Shown piece after piece: positions 1 through 9,886 of a stretch of 64,000 nt of DNA. The notes under the pieces are model-generated. The model saw only the letters and a list, made by a program, of their open reading frames with translations. It had not been told where the DNA came from and made no database searches. The DNA is from Coriobacteriaceae bacterium. GTDB taxonomy: Bacteria > Actinomycetota > Coriobacteriia > Coriobacteriales > Coriobacteriaceae. The stretch lies in assembly GCA_030525945.1 (NCBI GenBank), contig JAUNDT010000009.1, forward strand, positions 1-64,000, read 5' to 3'. A program made the position numbers and the translations under genes. Each line of letters begins with the position of its first letter. Positions within the stretch are counted from its first letter, which is position 1.

Positions 1-250
1 GAGACCACGGCCTGCTTCCTCTCTCAGAGCTATCGTGTCGAAACCAGTCGGCCCCTCATGCGAGGGTCGTGGCGCCGCAGAAGCGGCAACGACCTGTCAA
101 AGTACCGGGCAGCGCTCAACGCCGCCGTGGAACAGCTATTCTACCACGCTCGTGCGATTCCTATACATGGACCATTTCCCATCCAAATGGGGTACAAGAA
201 CAACCAATGAAAATAAGACCGCCAAGAGGCGTGTTTGCAAGGAGAGGGCC
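1..250. other. Upstream region without a recognised gene
   Basis: No coding region with a credible ribosome-binding site is visible here. It holds the leader of the patatin-like gene that starts at 251. A TATACA hexamer at 162-167 could be a -10 box, but no convincing -35 box accompanies it. Confidence 0.5.
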
Positions 251-1123
251 ATGGAAGACAAGGCGAAGAACGCGGGCAAGGTCGCGCTGGTGCTCGAGGG
301 CGGCAGCTTTCGCGGGCAGTTCACGGCGGGCGTGCTCGACGTGTTCATGGAAAACGGCATCGAGGTTCCCGCTTGCTACGGAACGTCTGCCGGCGCGCTG
401 ATCGGCATGAACTATAAAAGCCGTCAGATCGGGCGCGCCAACCGCGTCAACCTGGCGTTTTGCAACGACCCGCGCTACATGGGCGCGCAGTCGCTCATCA
501 CTACCGGATCCATGGTGGGCTACGACTTCATGCTGAACGACGTGCAAGATCGCCTTGACCCCTTCGACAACGACGTCTACGCCGCCAATCCCATGGAGCT
601 CTACGCATGCGCGACGGATGTGGTGTTCGGAACCGCAGCATACCTGCCCGTGGTGAGCTCGACGCTCGATTTGGACGCGGTGCGGGCCTCGACCTCGCTA
701 CCCATGGTCACGCAGCCGGTCGAGATCGACGGCCATCTGTACCTTGACGGCGGCACGGCGGACTCCGTGCCCGTTGAGCATGCACTCGAGGATGCTGGTT
801 TCGATCGTGCCATCGTGGTCCTCACGCGCGAGCGCGCCTATGAGAAGAGCCCGTACTCGTTCATGTCGGCAGCCCGCCGCGCCTACGCGTCATATCCGTA
901 CTTGCTCGACGCGATGGAAAACCGCCATGATCGTTACAACGAGCAGCGCGAGCACATTTGGGCGTATGAACGCGAGGGTCGCGCCCTCGTGGTGGCGCCC
1001 CAGCGCCCCGTTGAGGTGGGCCACATCGAGCATGATGCCGCCAAGCTGCTGGACCTGTATATCCAGGGCCGCCAAGAGGCCGAACGCCTACTGGACGACA
1101 TCCGAGCATTCATAGCCCGTTAG
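251..1123 (+). CDS. Patatin-like phospholipase family protein
   Basis: A 290-residue protein, probably a cytosolic or peripheral membrane lipid acyl hydrolase of the bacterial patatin family (RssA/YjjU-like). The nucleophile elbow GTSAG lies at residues 44-48 with Ser46. A glycine-rich oxyanion-type stretch (EGGSFRG) lies near residue 17, and the catalytic Asp is in DGG at about 166. These make the Ser-Asp dyad of the family, so it looks active. The frame is open further upstream, but ATG 251 is preceded by AAGGAG six bases away, so that start is preferred. There is no signal peptide. The substrate is unknown. It stands alone, with repeat DNA separating it from rplM. Confidence 0.85.
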   Translation: MEDKAKNAGKVALVLEGGSFRGQFTAGVLDVFMENGIEVPACYGTSAGALIGMNYKSRQIGRANRVNLAFCNDPRYMGAQSLITTGSMVGYDFMLNDVQDRLDPFDNDVYAANPMELYACATDVVFGTAAYLPVVSSTLDLDAVRASTSLPMVTQPVEIDGHLYLDGGTADSVPVEHALEDAGFDRAIVVLTRERAYEKSPYSFMSAARRAYASYPYLLDAMENRHDRYNEQREHIWAYEREGRALVVAPQRPVEVGHIEHDAAKLLDLYIQGRQEAERLLDDIRAFIAR

Positions 1124-1170
1124 CGGACAGATTCGAGAACGGTGCCAAAGCCCGCCCCTCGGAGCACATC

Positions 1171-1360
1171 GTTCCGCGCGCAGTTCGCGAAGCGCTGTTT
1201 GAGCACGGGATGATGTGCGCAGAGGAGCGGGCGCTGGGATAGAGCGTAGCGTCTCTCGTGCAGCACGCGAAGCGCTGTTCGAGCACGGGATGATGTGCGC
1301 AGAGGGATGGGCGGTGGGATAGAACGTATCGCCCCGTGCGTGGTTCGCAAGGCTCGGTTT
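1171..1360. repeat. 80-bp tandem repeat, about 2.4 copies
   Basis: Units start at 1171, 1251 and 1331 with an exact 80-bp period. The first two share long identical stretches such as gagcacgggatgatgtgcgc (1201-1220 and 1281-1300). The third unit is partial and diverged. This fills most of the gap between the lipase gene and rplM. No protein reading of the repeat is convincing. Confidence 0.8.
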
Positions 1361-1457
1361 AATCGAAAGACGGTGGCGCCAAGCGGCGGCCCTTCTCGGA
1401 CTGCACTCCCGCTCCGTCACTCCTGTGCAGAACTTGCGCACAGATGCACAATTGACG

Positions 1458-1485
1458 TTGACTTAACCTGCTCAGGGGTTATTAT
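1458..1485 (+). promoter_or_regulatory. Probable promoter of rplM-rpsI
   Basis: TTGACT (1458-1463) and TATTAT (1480-1485) are separated by 16 bp, about 65 bp before the rplM start. TTGACG at 1452-1457 is an alternative -35. A ribosomal protein operon is expected to have a strong sigma-70-type promoter. Confidence 0.6.
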
Positions 1486-1549
1486 TGACAGGTTACTTTC
1501 CAGAGCCCCGTGAAACTCTGTTAAGACACGTACTGTACATGGAGGAAAA

Positions 1550-1993
1550 GTGATTCTTAAGTCGACTCACTACGCCAAGCAGGGTGAGGTTACCCGCAAC
1601 TGGGTCCTCGTCGATGCTGAGGGCGCCACGCTGGGCCGTCTCGCTGCCCAGGTTGCCAAGATTCTGCGCGGCAAGAACAAGCCCCAGTTCACGCCCAACT
1701 CCGACTGCGGTGACTTTGTGGTTGTCATCAATGCCGATAAGGTCCAGCTTAGCGGCAACAAGGCCGACCAGAAGGTCTACTACCGTCACTCTGGCTACAA
1801 CGGCGGCCTCAAGGCTGAGAGCTTCCGCATGGCCATGGAGAAGCACCCGGAGAAGGTTGTCGAGCGCGCCGTCAAGGGCATGCTCCCCAAGAACACCCTC
1901 GGCCGTCAGCAGCTCAAGAAGCTGAAGGTTTACGCTGGCGCCGAGCATCCGCATGCTGCTCAGAACCCCGTCAAGATCGAGCTGGAGGGCTAA
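1550..1993 (+). CDS. rplM: 50S ribosomal protein L13
   Basis: A 147-residue ribosomal protein of the large subunit, needed early in 50S assembly. The sequence is typical of the family throughout, including the start W-V-L-V-D-A-E-G and the H-S-G-Y-N-G-G segment. The start is GTG at 1550, preceded by GGAGG at 1541-1545. It forms a two-gene unit with rpsI, which begins 3 bp after the stop, the usual bacterial L13-S9 pair. Confidence 0.98.
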   Translation: MILKSTHYAKQGEVTRNWVLVDAEGATLGRLAAQVAKILRGKNKPQFTPNSDCGDFVVVINADKVQLSGNKADQKVYYRHSGYNGGLKAESFRMAMEKHPEKVVERAVKGMLPKNTLGRQQLKKLKVYAGAEHPHAAQNPVKIELEG

Positions 1994-1996
1994 AAG

Positions 1997-2392
<396 letters not shown>

Positions 2393-2436
2393 TCTTTTTC
2401 GATTGCGTTTCTGCGAGACGTTTCCGCTATGGAATC

Positions 2437-2470
2437 GAGCCCGTCGAGTTACTCGGCGGGCTCTTTTTTT
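2437..2470 (+). terminator. Rho-independent terminator after rpsI
   Basis: GAGCCCG (2437-2443) pairs with CGGGCTC (2457-2463), with further inner pairing, and is followed by seven T residues. Confidence 0.9.
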
Positions 2471-2543
2471 GTACCATGGGAAACCGTGCGAAGACACAGC
2501 GAGCTGCGCGCTCAGGGCGTGCGGCATGATGAAGGGATAGCAC

Positions 2544-3881
2544 ATGAAATACTTTGGAACCGACGGCTTCCGTGGCGAGGCGGGCACCGCTCTCACCGTT
2601 GAGCACGCGTACAAGATCGGCCGCTACGTGGGCTGGTACTACGGCGCCCGCTTGGGCCGCAAGGCGCGCATCATCGTGGGCAAGGACACGCGCCGCTCGA
2701 GCTACATGTTCGAGTCGGGCATCGTTTCCGGCCTCGTAGCCTCCGGCGCCGATGCGTACCTGCTGCATGTCATCCCCACGCCCGGTGTAGCATACGAGAC
2801 GGTCGACGGCCGCTTCGACTGCGGCATCATGATCTCGGCGAGCCACAACCCCTATACCGACAACGGCATCAAGCTCATGAGCGGTGAGGGCCACAAGATG
2901 GACGAAGAGGTCCTGGAGCTCATCGAGGATTATATCGACGGCAAGACCGAGGTCCCGTTCGCAACGGGTGACGCCATCGGCTGCACGGTCGACTACATGC
3001 AGGGCCGCAACCGCTACATCTCCCACCTCATCTCCAGCGCGAACTTCTCCCTCCAGGGCATGAAGATCGGCCTGGACTGCGCGAACGGCTCCGCCTCCTC
3101 CGTGGCCAAGCCGGTCTTCGACGCGCTCGGCGCCGATGTCCGCGTGATCTCCAACGCCCCCGACGGCTTTAACATCAACGTCGACTGCGGCTCGACCCAC
3201 ATGGAGCGCCTGCGCCGCCACGTGGTTGAGCAGGGCCTCGACGTGGGCTTTGCCTACGACGGCGACGCCGACCGCTGCCTGGCGGTCGACGAGCGCGGCA
3301 ACGTGGTCGACGGCGACCTCATCCTGTACGTGTGCGGCACCTACCTGCACAAGCACGGTCGCCTGACCGCCGGCACCGTGGTGCCCACGGTGATGAGCAA
3401 CCTCGGTCTTTTCCGCGCGCTGGACGAGGCCAACCTCAAGTACGAGACCACCGCGGTGGGCGACAAGTACGTGACGGCTTGCATGCGCGAGAAGGGCTAC
3501 AGCCTGGGTGGCGAGCAGTCCGGCCACATCATCTTCGGCGACATCGAGAACACCGGCGACGGCATCATGACGTCCCTGCGCATCATGGAAGTCATCCGCG
3601 CCGAGCGCGAGTCCCTCTCGCAGCTGTGCGCCCCGGTCAAGATCTACCCGCAGGTGCTCGTGAACGTCCGTTCCGAGCGCAAGGCCGAGCTCGACGGCTG
3701 CGAGCCGGTCTGGGAGGTTGTCCGCGAGGTCGAGGCCAAGCTCGGCGATCGCGGCCGCGTGCTCGTGCGCCCCTCTGGCACCGAGCCGCTGATCCGCGTG
3801 ATGTCCGAGGCCGCGACCGAGGACGAGGCTCAGGAGGCGGTTGACGCCATTGTGGCAGTTATCGAGCGTGAGTTGCCCTAA
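2544..3881 (+). CDS. glmM: Phosphoglucosamine mutase
   Basis: A 445-residue cytosolic enzyme that interconverts glucosamine-6-phosphate and glucosamine-1-phosphate, the second step from fructose-6-phosphate to UDP-GlcNAc for peptidoglycan. The phosphoserine loop S-A-S-H-N-P places the active Ser at residue 100. The metal-binding D-G-D-A-D-R and the C-terminal phosphate-binding R-P-S-G-T-E-P are present. The length is normal for GlmM. It starts with G-T-D-G-F-R-G, the usual N-terminal signature. A PTS IIA gene and nagB, both tied to amino-sugar entry, lie downstream. Confidence 0.97.
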   Translation: MKYFGTDGFRGEAGTALTVEHAYKIGRYVGWYYGARLGRKARIIVGKDTRRSSYMFESGIVSGLVASGADAYLLHVIPTPGVAYETVDGRFDCGIMISASHNPYTDNGIKLMSGEGHKMDEEVLELIEDYIDGKTEVPFATGDAIGCTVDYMQGRNRYISHLISSANFSLQGMKIGLDCANGSASSVAKPVFDALGADVRVISNAPDGFNINVDCGSTHMERLRRHVVEQGLDVGFAYDGDADRCLAVDERGNVVDGDLILYVCGTYLHKHGRLTAGTVVPTVMSNLGLFRALDEANLKYETTAVGDKYVTACMREKGYSLGGEQSGHIIFGDIENTGDGIMTSLRIMEVIRAERESLSQLCAPVKIYPQVLVNVRSERKAELDGCEPVWEVVREVEAKLGDRGRVLVRPSGTEPLIRVMSEAATEDEAQEAVDAIVAVIERELP

Positions 3882-3893
3882 GCGTGGAGAAGG

Positions 3894-3921
3894 TTTTCAC
3901 GCCTGGTTCTTGGGGTAGAAT
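3894..3921 (+). promoter_or_regulatory. Putative promoter of the PTS IIA gene
   Basis: TTTTCA (3894-3899) and TAGAAT (3916-3921) are 16 bp apart. The -10 fits well and the -35 only moderately. It lies about 30 bp before the IIA start. Confidence 0.5.
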
Positions 3922-3951
3922 AGGGAAGCGTAAAGACCTAAAAGGAGTTTG

Positions 3952-4449
3952 ATGTTCGATAGAATTCTCAAGTCCTTTGGCATGGGCGGCCGCATGAGCG
4001 TTCTGCCCGCGCCGCTTGCGGGTCAGGTAATCCCGCTTTCTGATGTTAAGGACCAAATGTTCGCAAAGGGCCTGCTGGGCCAGGGTGTCGCCGTGCTGCC
4101 TTCGGGCAATCGCGTGGTCGCTCCCTCGGACGGCAAGATCGAGGCCATTTTCCCCACGGGACACGCCGTCGCCATTCACACCACGGAAGGGCTCGATGTC
4201 CTGATCCACGTGGGTCTCGAGACGGTTAAGCTCGATGGCAGGCATTTCAAGGTGAACGCGTCGGTTGGCGACGTGGTGAGCCAGGGCGACGTGCTGATCG
4301 AGTTCGATCGCGACGCCATCGCCGCCGAGGGCTTCGACGTGACGGTGCCGATTCTCATTTGCAACTCCGCCGAGTTCGCGAGCATCAAGGGCTGCGAGGG
4401 CAGCGAGGTCGCCGAGCTCGACCAGCTCGTGGTCGCGCGCTCCCGATAG
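3952..4449 (+). CDS. crr: PTS glucose-type IIA component
   Basis: A 165-residue stand-alone IIA(Glc)-family phosphocarrier. It accepts phosphate from HPr and passes it to a sugar-specific IIB, and in many bacteria it signals carbon status. The active-site motif L-I-H-V-G-L-E-T-V gives phosphorylated His86, with the helper His76 in I-H-T-T-E-G. ATG 3952 is chosen over the adjacent TTG 3949 because of AAAGGAG at 3940-3946. No IIBC gene is nearby, so the sugar cannot be assigned. Neighbouring nagB makes N-acetylglucosamine a reasonable guess. Confidence 0.92.
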   Translation: MFDRILKSFGMGGRMSVLPAPLAGQVIPLSDVKDQMFAKGLLGQGVAVLPSGNRVVAPSDGKIEAIFPTGHAVAIHTTEGLDVLIHVGLETVKLDGRHFKVNASVGDVVSQGDVLIEFDRDAIAAEGFDVTVPILICNSAEFASIKGCEGSEVAELDQLVVARSR

Positions 4450-4475
4450 CCGTCCCGTATTCCATGCGTTCGAAG

Positions 4476-4508
4476 GAACCCGCTGGCATGCCGCCGGCGG
4501 GTTCTTGC
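4476..4508 (+). terminator. Probable terminator after PTS IIA
   Basis: GAACCCGC (4476-4483) pairs with GCGGGTTC (4497-4504). The downstream tail (ttgc) is poor in T, so efficiency is uncertain. Confidence 0.6.
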
Positions 4509-4704
4509 AATTCGGGCCGTAAGCGTCCAATATAAGAGTGTTCGGGGCAGATGAACCCGAGCCGCTGTGGACGGGCAGGGGCCTCGACGCAGCGAAGCCT
4601 ATCGAACGCGCGCGCCCTCGCCCTGGATGGCGCGTACCACGTTGGTCGCGGCCCGGTGCGGGTCGCATGAACCGGGGCGCCTGCCTCGGAGATAGGAGCG
4701 CATT

Positions 4705-5433
4705 ATGCGTATCATCCATGCCAAGGACTACGAGGACATGAGCCGTAAGGCGGCGGCTATTATCGCTGCCCAGGTCGTGACCGACCCCACCTGCGTCCTC
4801 GGCCTTGCCACCGGCTCCACGCCCATTGGCACCTACCAGAACCTCATCAAGGCCTATGAGGCTGGCGATCTGGACTTCTCCCAGGTGAGCACCTACAACC
4901 TGGACGAGTACCGCGGCCTGTCCCACGACGACCCCCAGAGCTACCACTACTTCATGAAGGAGAACCTGTTCGATCACATCAACATCGACCAGGCCAACAC
5001 CCACGTGCCGGACGGCTCCAACCCCGACGCCGAGGCCACCTGCGCTGAGTACGACCGCATCGTCGAGGAGGCCGGCTACCCCGACCTGCAGCTGCTCGGC
5101 ATCGGCAACAACGGCCACATCGGCTTCAACGAGCCCGACACCTGTTTCTCCAAGGGCACGCACTGCGTCGACCTTACCGAGAGCACCATCGAGGCCAACA
5201 GCCGTCTGTTCGACAACATCGACGACGTGCCTCGTCAGGCCTACACCATGGGCACCCAGACCATCATGAACGCCTACATGGTGCTCGTGATCGCCAACGG
5301 CGAGAAGAAGGCCCAGGCCGTGCACGACATGTGCTTCGGTCCCATCCAGCCTTCCTGCCCGGCGTCCATCCTGCAGCTGCACCCCAACTGCGTGGTCATC
5401 GCCGACGAAGAGGCCCTGTCCCTGTGCAAGTAA
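4705..5433 (+). CDS. nagB: Glucosamine-6-phosphate deaminase
   Basis: A 242-residue cytosolic enzyme that converts glucosamine-6-phosphate to fructose-6-phosphate and ammonia, the catabolic counterpart of glucosamine synthesis. The family signatures N-L-D-E-Y-R-G-L and G-I-G-N-N-G-H-I-G-F-N-E-P carry the active-site Asp, His and Glu. The length is typical of Gram-positive NagB, which lacks the allosteric C-terminal extension of the E. coli enzyme. The start follows GGAGATAGGAG. About 195 bp upstream are available for a promoter, where TTGCAA (4505-4510) and a TATAAG hexamer (4531-4536) are seen with a long spacer. Confidence 0.97.
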   Translation: MRIIHAKDYEDMSRKAAAIIAAQVVTDPTCVLGLATGSTPIGTYQNLIKAYEAGDLDFSQVSTYNLDEYRGLSHDDPQSYHYFMKENLFDHINIDQANTHVPDGSNPDAEATCAEYDRIVEEAGYPDLQLLGIGNNGHIGFNEPDTCFSKGTHCVDLTESTIEANSRLFDNIDDVPRQAYTMGTQTIMNAYMVLVIANGEKKAQAVHDMCFGPIQPSCPASILQLHPNCVVIADEEALSLCK

Positions 5434-5462
5434 GCCTTGCCGCTTAGCATGAGCTAATACAG

Positions 5463-5493
5463 CGCCCTGCGGGTTGTCCGCGGGGCGTTTTTT
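5463..5493 (+). terminator. Rho-independent terminator after nagB
   Basis: CGCCC (5463-5467) plus an inner GCGG arm pairs with the CCGC and GGGCG (5483-5487) arms, followed by six T residues. Confidence 0.88.
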
Positions 5494-5610
5494 GTGAAGC
5501 GCGGCGGGAGTGCGCGGCGCGTGCGCATGTCCGAAGGGCGCGGGCGAACGGCATGCACTACAATACGAAGGTTCAGCATATATAGTCAGCAGAAAAGGAC
5601 GCATGCGCCC

Positions 5611-7224
5611 ATGGCCTCCTACGCACCGCAGATCTCCTCGCGCCGCACGTTCGCGATCATCTCGCACCCCGACGCCGGCAAGACCACCCTCACCGAGAAG
5701 CTGTTGCTCTACACCGGCACCATTCAGAGCGCCGGCTCGGTTAAGGGCAAGCAGAATTCGCGCCACGCGGTGTCCGACTGGATGGACATCGAAAAGCAGC
5801 GCGGCATTTCCGTCACCTCGTCGGTGCTCCAGTTCACCTATGGCGGATGCTGCGTGAACATCCTGGACACGCCCGGCCACCAGGACTTCTCCGAGGACAC
5901 CTACCGTACGCTCATGGCTGCCGACGCCGCGGTTATGGTGATCGACGGTGCCAAGGGCGTCGAGGCGCAGACCAAGAAGCTCTTCCGCGTGTGCGCCCTG
6001 CGCGGCATTCCGATCTTCACCTTCGTGAACAAGATGGACCGCGAGACGCGCGACCCGTTCGACCTCATGGAAGAGGTCGAGAACGTCCTGGGCATCCGCA
6101 CGTACCCCATGAACTGGCCGATCGGCAACGGGCGCGACTTCCGCGGCGTGTTCGACCGCGCGAGCCGCCACGTGCTCGCCTTTGAAGGCGACGGCCGCGC
6201 CAACGGCACCAAGAAGGTCGAGGAGGTCGAGGCCACGCTCGGCGATGCCGCGCTGACCGAGCTCATCGGCGAGCACAACCACAACAACCTGATGGACGAC
6301 ATCGAGCTGCTCGACGGCGCCGACTCCGAGTTCGACCTCGACGCGGTGCTCGCGGGTAAGCTCTCCCCGGTGTTCTTCGGTTCGGCGCTCACGAACTTTG
6401 GCGTGGAGCCCTTCCTCAAGGACTTCCTGCGCCTGGCGCCTGCACCCTCCGCGCATGTGGACGCGCTCACGGGCGAGAAGGTCGAGCCCACGCGCGACGA
6501 GTTCTCGGGCTTCGTGTTCAAGATCCAGGCGAATATGGACAAGAACCACCGCGACCGCATCGCGTTCGTGCGCATTTGCTCGGGCAAGTTCGAGCGCGGC
6601 ATGGACGCCACGCACGTGCAGGGCGGTCGCAAGATCAAGCTCGCCACGGGCACGACCATGATGGCCGACGACCGCGCCATCGTGGATGAGGCCTACGCGG
6701 GAGACATCGTGGGCCTGTTCGACCCGGGCATCTTCTCGATTGGCGACACGATTTGCACGGGCAAGAAGCCGGTGCAGTTCGCGGGCATCCCCACGTTCGC
6801 GCCCGAGCTGTTCGCGCGCGTGTCGCAGGTCGATACGCTCAAGCGCAAGCAGTTCGTCAAGGGTATGGAGCAGCTCGCGCAGGAGGGCGCCATCCAGATT
6901 TTCCGCGAGATCGGCGCCGGCATGGAGTCCGTGATCGTGGGCGTGGTGGGCACCCTGCAGTTCGAGGTGCTCGAGCAGCGCCTCAAGAGCGAGTACCACG
7001 TTGAGGTGCGCCGCCAGCCGCTGCCCTACACAGCGTTGCGCTGGATCGCCAACGAGCCCGACACCATCGACATCCCGGCGCTCTCCCTCACGCGCGATAC
7101 CCTGCGCGTGGAGAACATGCGCGGCGACAAGCTGCTGCTGTTCACGAGCGACTGGAACATCGACTGGGCAACCGAGCACAACCCCGATTTGCGCCTGTCG
7201 GAGTTCGGCAACGTGGAGTTTTAG
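5611..7224 (+). CDS. prfC: Peptide chain release factor 3
   Basis: A 537-residue translational GTPase that recycles RF1/RF2 from the ribosome after termination. G1 is S-H-P-D-A-G-K-T-T at residues 18-26, G3 is D-T-P-G-H-Q-D-F, and G4 is N-K-M-D-R. The C-terminal domains match RF3 rather than EF-G or TypA in length and order. The frame is open upstream to 5494, but homology begins just after ATG 5611. AAAAGG at 5592-5597 is a somewhat distant ribosome-binding site. A TACAAT hexamer at 5559-5564 may be its -10 box. Confidence 0.93.
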   Translation: MASYAPQISSRRTFAIISHPDAGKTTLTEKLLLYTGTIQSAGSVKGKQNSRHAVSDWMDIEKQRGISVTSSVLQFTYGGCCVNILDTPGHQDFSEDTYRTLMAADAAVMVIDGAKGVEAQTKKLFRVCALRGIPIFTFVNKMDRETRDPFDLMEEVENVLGIRTYPMNWPIGNGRDFRGVFDRASRHVLAFEGDGRANGTKKVEEVEATLGDAALTELIGEHNHNNLMDDIELLDGADSEFDLDAVLAGKLSPVFFGSALTNFGVEPFLKDFLRLAPAPSAHVDALTGEKVEPTRDEFSGFVFKIQANMDKNHRDRIAFVRICSGKFERGMDATHVQGGRKIKLATGTTMMADDRAIVDEAYAGDIVGLFDPGIFSIGDTICTGKKPVQFAGIPTFAPELFARVSQVDTLKRKQFVKGMEQLAQEGAIQIFREIGAGMESVIVGVVGTLQFEVLEQRLKSEYHVEVRRQPLPYTALRWIANEPDTIDIPALSLTRDTLRVENMRGDKLLLFTSDWNIDWATEHNPDLRLSEFGNVEF

Positions 7225-7230
7225 CACATG

Positions 7231-7264
7231 CGGGCCGCTGGAGAGGATCCGGTGGCCCGTTTTT
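7231..7264 (+). terminator. Rho-independent terminator after prfC
   Basis: CGGGCC (7231-7236) pairs with GGCCCG (7254-7259), with an extended inner stem (CTGGA with TCCGG), followed by five T residues. Confidence 0.85.
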
Positions 7265-7420
7265 CATATGCGATGCGCTGGCGGTCGGGGTGCACGCGCG
7301 AGCGATGCACAGGCGGTTGGGGCGTGTGCATGCATGCCTTGCGGCGTAGTGATTGCGTGGTGTGTCCGCATGGTCGGGTAGGATGGAATGCCTAGCCGAT
7401 TTCGATGGGAGAACGCTCGT

Positions 7421-9886
7421 ATGGCCGAAACGAACAAAGTCGATATCGCCGCCATTATGAATATGGTCGCAACGCTGAGCCCGGAGGGGAGCGGCGTGCG
7501 TAAGGATGTGCTTGCGGAGCCCGGAGCGAGTGCCGACGCTGCTGTGCCGGCGCCGGCGCTTGAGCGGGGAGCTGCGGCTTCGGTTGAGCATGGGCCTGCA
7601 GCTGCGCCTGCTGTGTCGGCCTCGCGCTCGCTGCGGCCCTTGGGTTCCGCCGGCTCGCTCACTGCCGACGACGTGGCGGATGCCCCCGTTTCGCGCCGAG
7701 CCGAGCCCTCTGCGGAGGAACTCGCCGCTACGCGCAAACGCATCGCTTCCACGCTCGCCACCGAGCTCGCCCAGCCCGTCCCCCGCATCGAGGCCGTGAT
7801 CGCCCTCATCGACGAGGGCGCCACGATCCCGTTCATCGCCCGCTACCGCAAGGAGGCCACGGGCGGCATGGACGACGTGGCTCTGCGCACGCTTGACGAC
7901 CGCCTCTCCTACCTGCGCAATCTCGAACAGCGCAAGAGCGACGTCATCGCGGTGATCGACGCGCAGGGCAAGCTCACGGATGAGCTCCGCGCGAGTATCG
8001 AGCAGGCTCCTACGCTCCAGCGCGTTGAGGACCTCTACAAGCCCTTCCGCAAAAAGCGCGCCACGCGTGCGTCCAAGGCGCGCGACGCCGGTCTTGAGCC
8101 GCTGGCGAATCTCATCCTCATGCAGCCCGCCCAGGGAGACGACCCGCTTACGGCCGCTGCCGTGTACGTCAATGTCGAGGGCGGCTTCGCTACGGCGGAG
8201 GCGGCCCTTGCCGGCGCGCGTGACATCGTGGCCGAGCTCGTGGCGGAGGATCCCGAGAACACGGCCGATCTGCGCGAGTACACGCATAAGACTGCCGTCA
8301 TCGAGTCCGAGGCCGTCGACGCGGAGGAGAAGACCCCGTACGAGCCCTATTACGAGTTTTCCGAGGCTGCCCGTTCCATCCCGAACCACCGCATCCTGGC
8401 CATTAACCGCGGCGAGCGCGAGGGCAAGCTTCGCGTGCGCGTCCGTGTGGATGGCGAGTTGGCCGCGGAGCGCCTGCAGCGCAGGTACCCGCGCCGCCGT
8501 GGGTCGTTTGCCCCCGAGCTCAGCGCCGCGATCGCCGACGGGTACAAGCGCCTCATGGCTCCCTCGCTCGAGCGCGAGCTGCGTGTGGACCTCACCATGC
8601 GCGCCCAAGCCGACGCCATCAAGGTGTTCGCCAAGAACACGGAGGGGCTGCTCCAGCAGCGACCCGTGCGCGGCGCTCGCGTGATCGCGCTCGACCCGGG
8701 GTATCGCGCGGGCTGCAAGGTCGCGGTGCTCGACGAGTACGGCAAGCTGCTCGATCACACCATCCTGTACCCCACGCCGCCGCGCCGCGACATCGCGGGC
8801 ACCAAGCGCGAACTGCTGCGCCTCACGCGCAAGCACCGCATCAACACCATCGTGGTGGGCAACGGCACGGCGAGCCGCGAGACCGAGGAGGTCGTTGCCG
8901 CGTTCATCGCGGAGTCCGCTCCCGAGCTGCGCTACACCATCGTGAACGAGGCCGGCGCCTCGGTGTACTCGGCCTCCAAGCTGGCGAGCGAGGAGTATCC
9001 CGACCTCGATGTGACCACGCGCGGCGCCATGAGTTTGGGCCGCCGTTTGCAAGACCCGCTCGCGGAGCTCGTCAAGATTCCGCCGCAGTCCATTGGCGTG
9101 GGTCAGTACCAGCACGATCTTGACCAGGCGGAACTTGGGCGCGCGTTGGGCAACGTGGTGGAGAACGTGGTGAACCGCGTGGGTGTCGACGTGAACACGG
9201 CGAGTGCGAGCCTGCTCGGGTACGTATCGGGCATCACGCCGGCGGTGGCCAGGAACATCGTGGCGTATCGTGAGGAGAACGGGGCGTTCACCGATCGTCG
9301 CCAGTTCAAGAAGGTGCCCAAGCTCGGCCCCAAGGCGTACTTGAACGCGGCGGGCTTCATGCGCATCACGGGCGGCGCGAACCCGCTCGACGCCACGAGC
9401 GTGCACCCCGAGAGCTACGAGGTGGCCGGCGAGCTGCTGCGACGCGCGGGTGTTGCTCCGGCGGCGCTGGCTGCGGGCGGCGTTCCGGGGATCGGAGCCA
9501 AGATCGGAAACTTGGGTTCGGTTGCTGCGGAGCTCGGCTGCGGCGTGCCCACCCTGCGAGACATCGTGGCGGAGCTGGAGAAGCCCGGCCGCGACCCGCG
9601 CGACGACGCTCCCGAGGTGATCTTCTCCCAGGCCGCCCGCGGCATCGAGGACCTCGAGGTGGGCATGGAGCTCAAGGGCACGGTGCGCAACGTGGTCGAC
9701 TTCGGCGCGTTCGTGGATATCGGCGTGCACCAGGACGGACTGGTGCACATCTCCAAGCTGGCGGACCGCTTCGTGAGGCACCCGAGCGAGGTCGTGGCGG
9801 TGGGCGACACGGTGACCGTGTGGGTCACCGGCGTGGACCGCGCCCGCAAGAAGATCTCCCTCACCATGGTCGAGGGCCGCATGTAG
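7421..9886 (+). CDS. tex: Tex-family RNA-binding transcription accessory protein
   Basis: An 821-residue protein. Conserved Tex homology starts around residue 100 (I-A-S-T-L-A-T-E-L). It continues through a YqgF-like RNase H fold (A-L-D-P-G-Y-R-A-G), a helix-hairpin-helix region (A-S-A-S-L-L-G-Y-V-S-G-I) and a C-terminal S1 RNA-binding domain (V-D-F-G-A-F-V-D-I-G). Tex binds RNA near RNA polymerase; its exact role varies by species. The first roughly 100 residues are Ala/Glu-rich low complexity, not part of the usual family length. ATG 7421 follows GGGAG; ATG 7388 in the same frame is an alternative. Confidence 0.93.
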   Translation: MAETNKVDIAAIMNMVATLSPEGSGVRKDVLAEPGASADAAVPAPALERGAAASVEHGPAAAPAVSASRSLRPLGSAGSLTADDVADAPVSRRAEPSAEELAATRKRIASTLATELAQPVPRIEAVIALIDEGATIPFIARYRKEATGGMDDVALRTLDDRLSYLRNLEQRKSDVIAVIDAQGKLTDELRASIEQAPTLQRVEDLYKPFRKKRATRASKARDAGLEPLANLILMQPAQGDDPLTAAAVYVNVEGGFATAEAALAGARDIVAELVAEDPENTADLREYTHKTAVIESEAVDAEEKTPYEPYYEFSEAARSIPNHRILAINRGEREGKLRVRVRVDGELAAERLQRRYPRRRGSFAPELSAAIADGYKRLMAPSLERELRVDLTMRAQADAIKVFAKNTEGLLQQRPVRGARVIALDPGYRAGCKVAVLDEYGKLLDHTILYPTPPRRDIAGTKRELLRLTRKHRINTIVVGNGTASRETEEVVAAFIAESAPELRYTIVNEAGASVYSASKLASEEYPDLDVTTRGAMSLGRRLQDPLAELVKIPPQSIGVGQYQHDLDQAELGRALGNVVENVVNRVGVDVNTASASLLGYVSGITPAVARNIVAYREENGAFTDRRQFKKVPKLGPKAYLNAAGFMRITGGANPLDATSVHPESYEVAGELLRRAGVAPAALAAGGVPGIGAKIGNLGSVAAELGCGVPTLRDIVAELEKPGRDPRDDAPEVIFSQAARGIEDLEVGMELKGTVRNVVDFGAFVDIGVHQDGLVHISKLADRFVRHPSEVVAVGDTVTVWVTGVDRARKKISLTMVEGRM

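Noticed and set aside
3859..7227. Minus-strand open frame of 1,122 codons across PTS IIA, nagB and prfC
   Set aside because: It lies antisense to three well-supported genes, its residue composition (His/Val/Leu/Arg/Gly-rich) is that of antisense reading of high-GC genes, and it crosses terminators.
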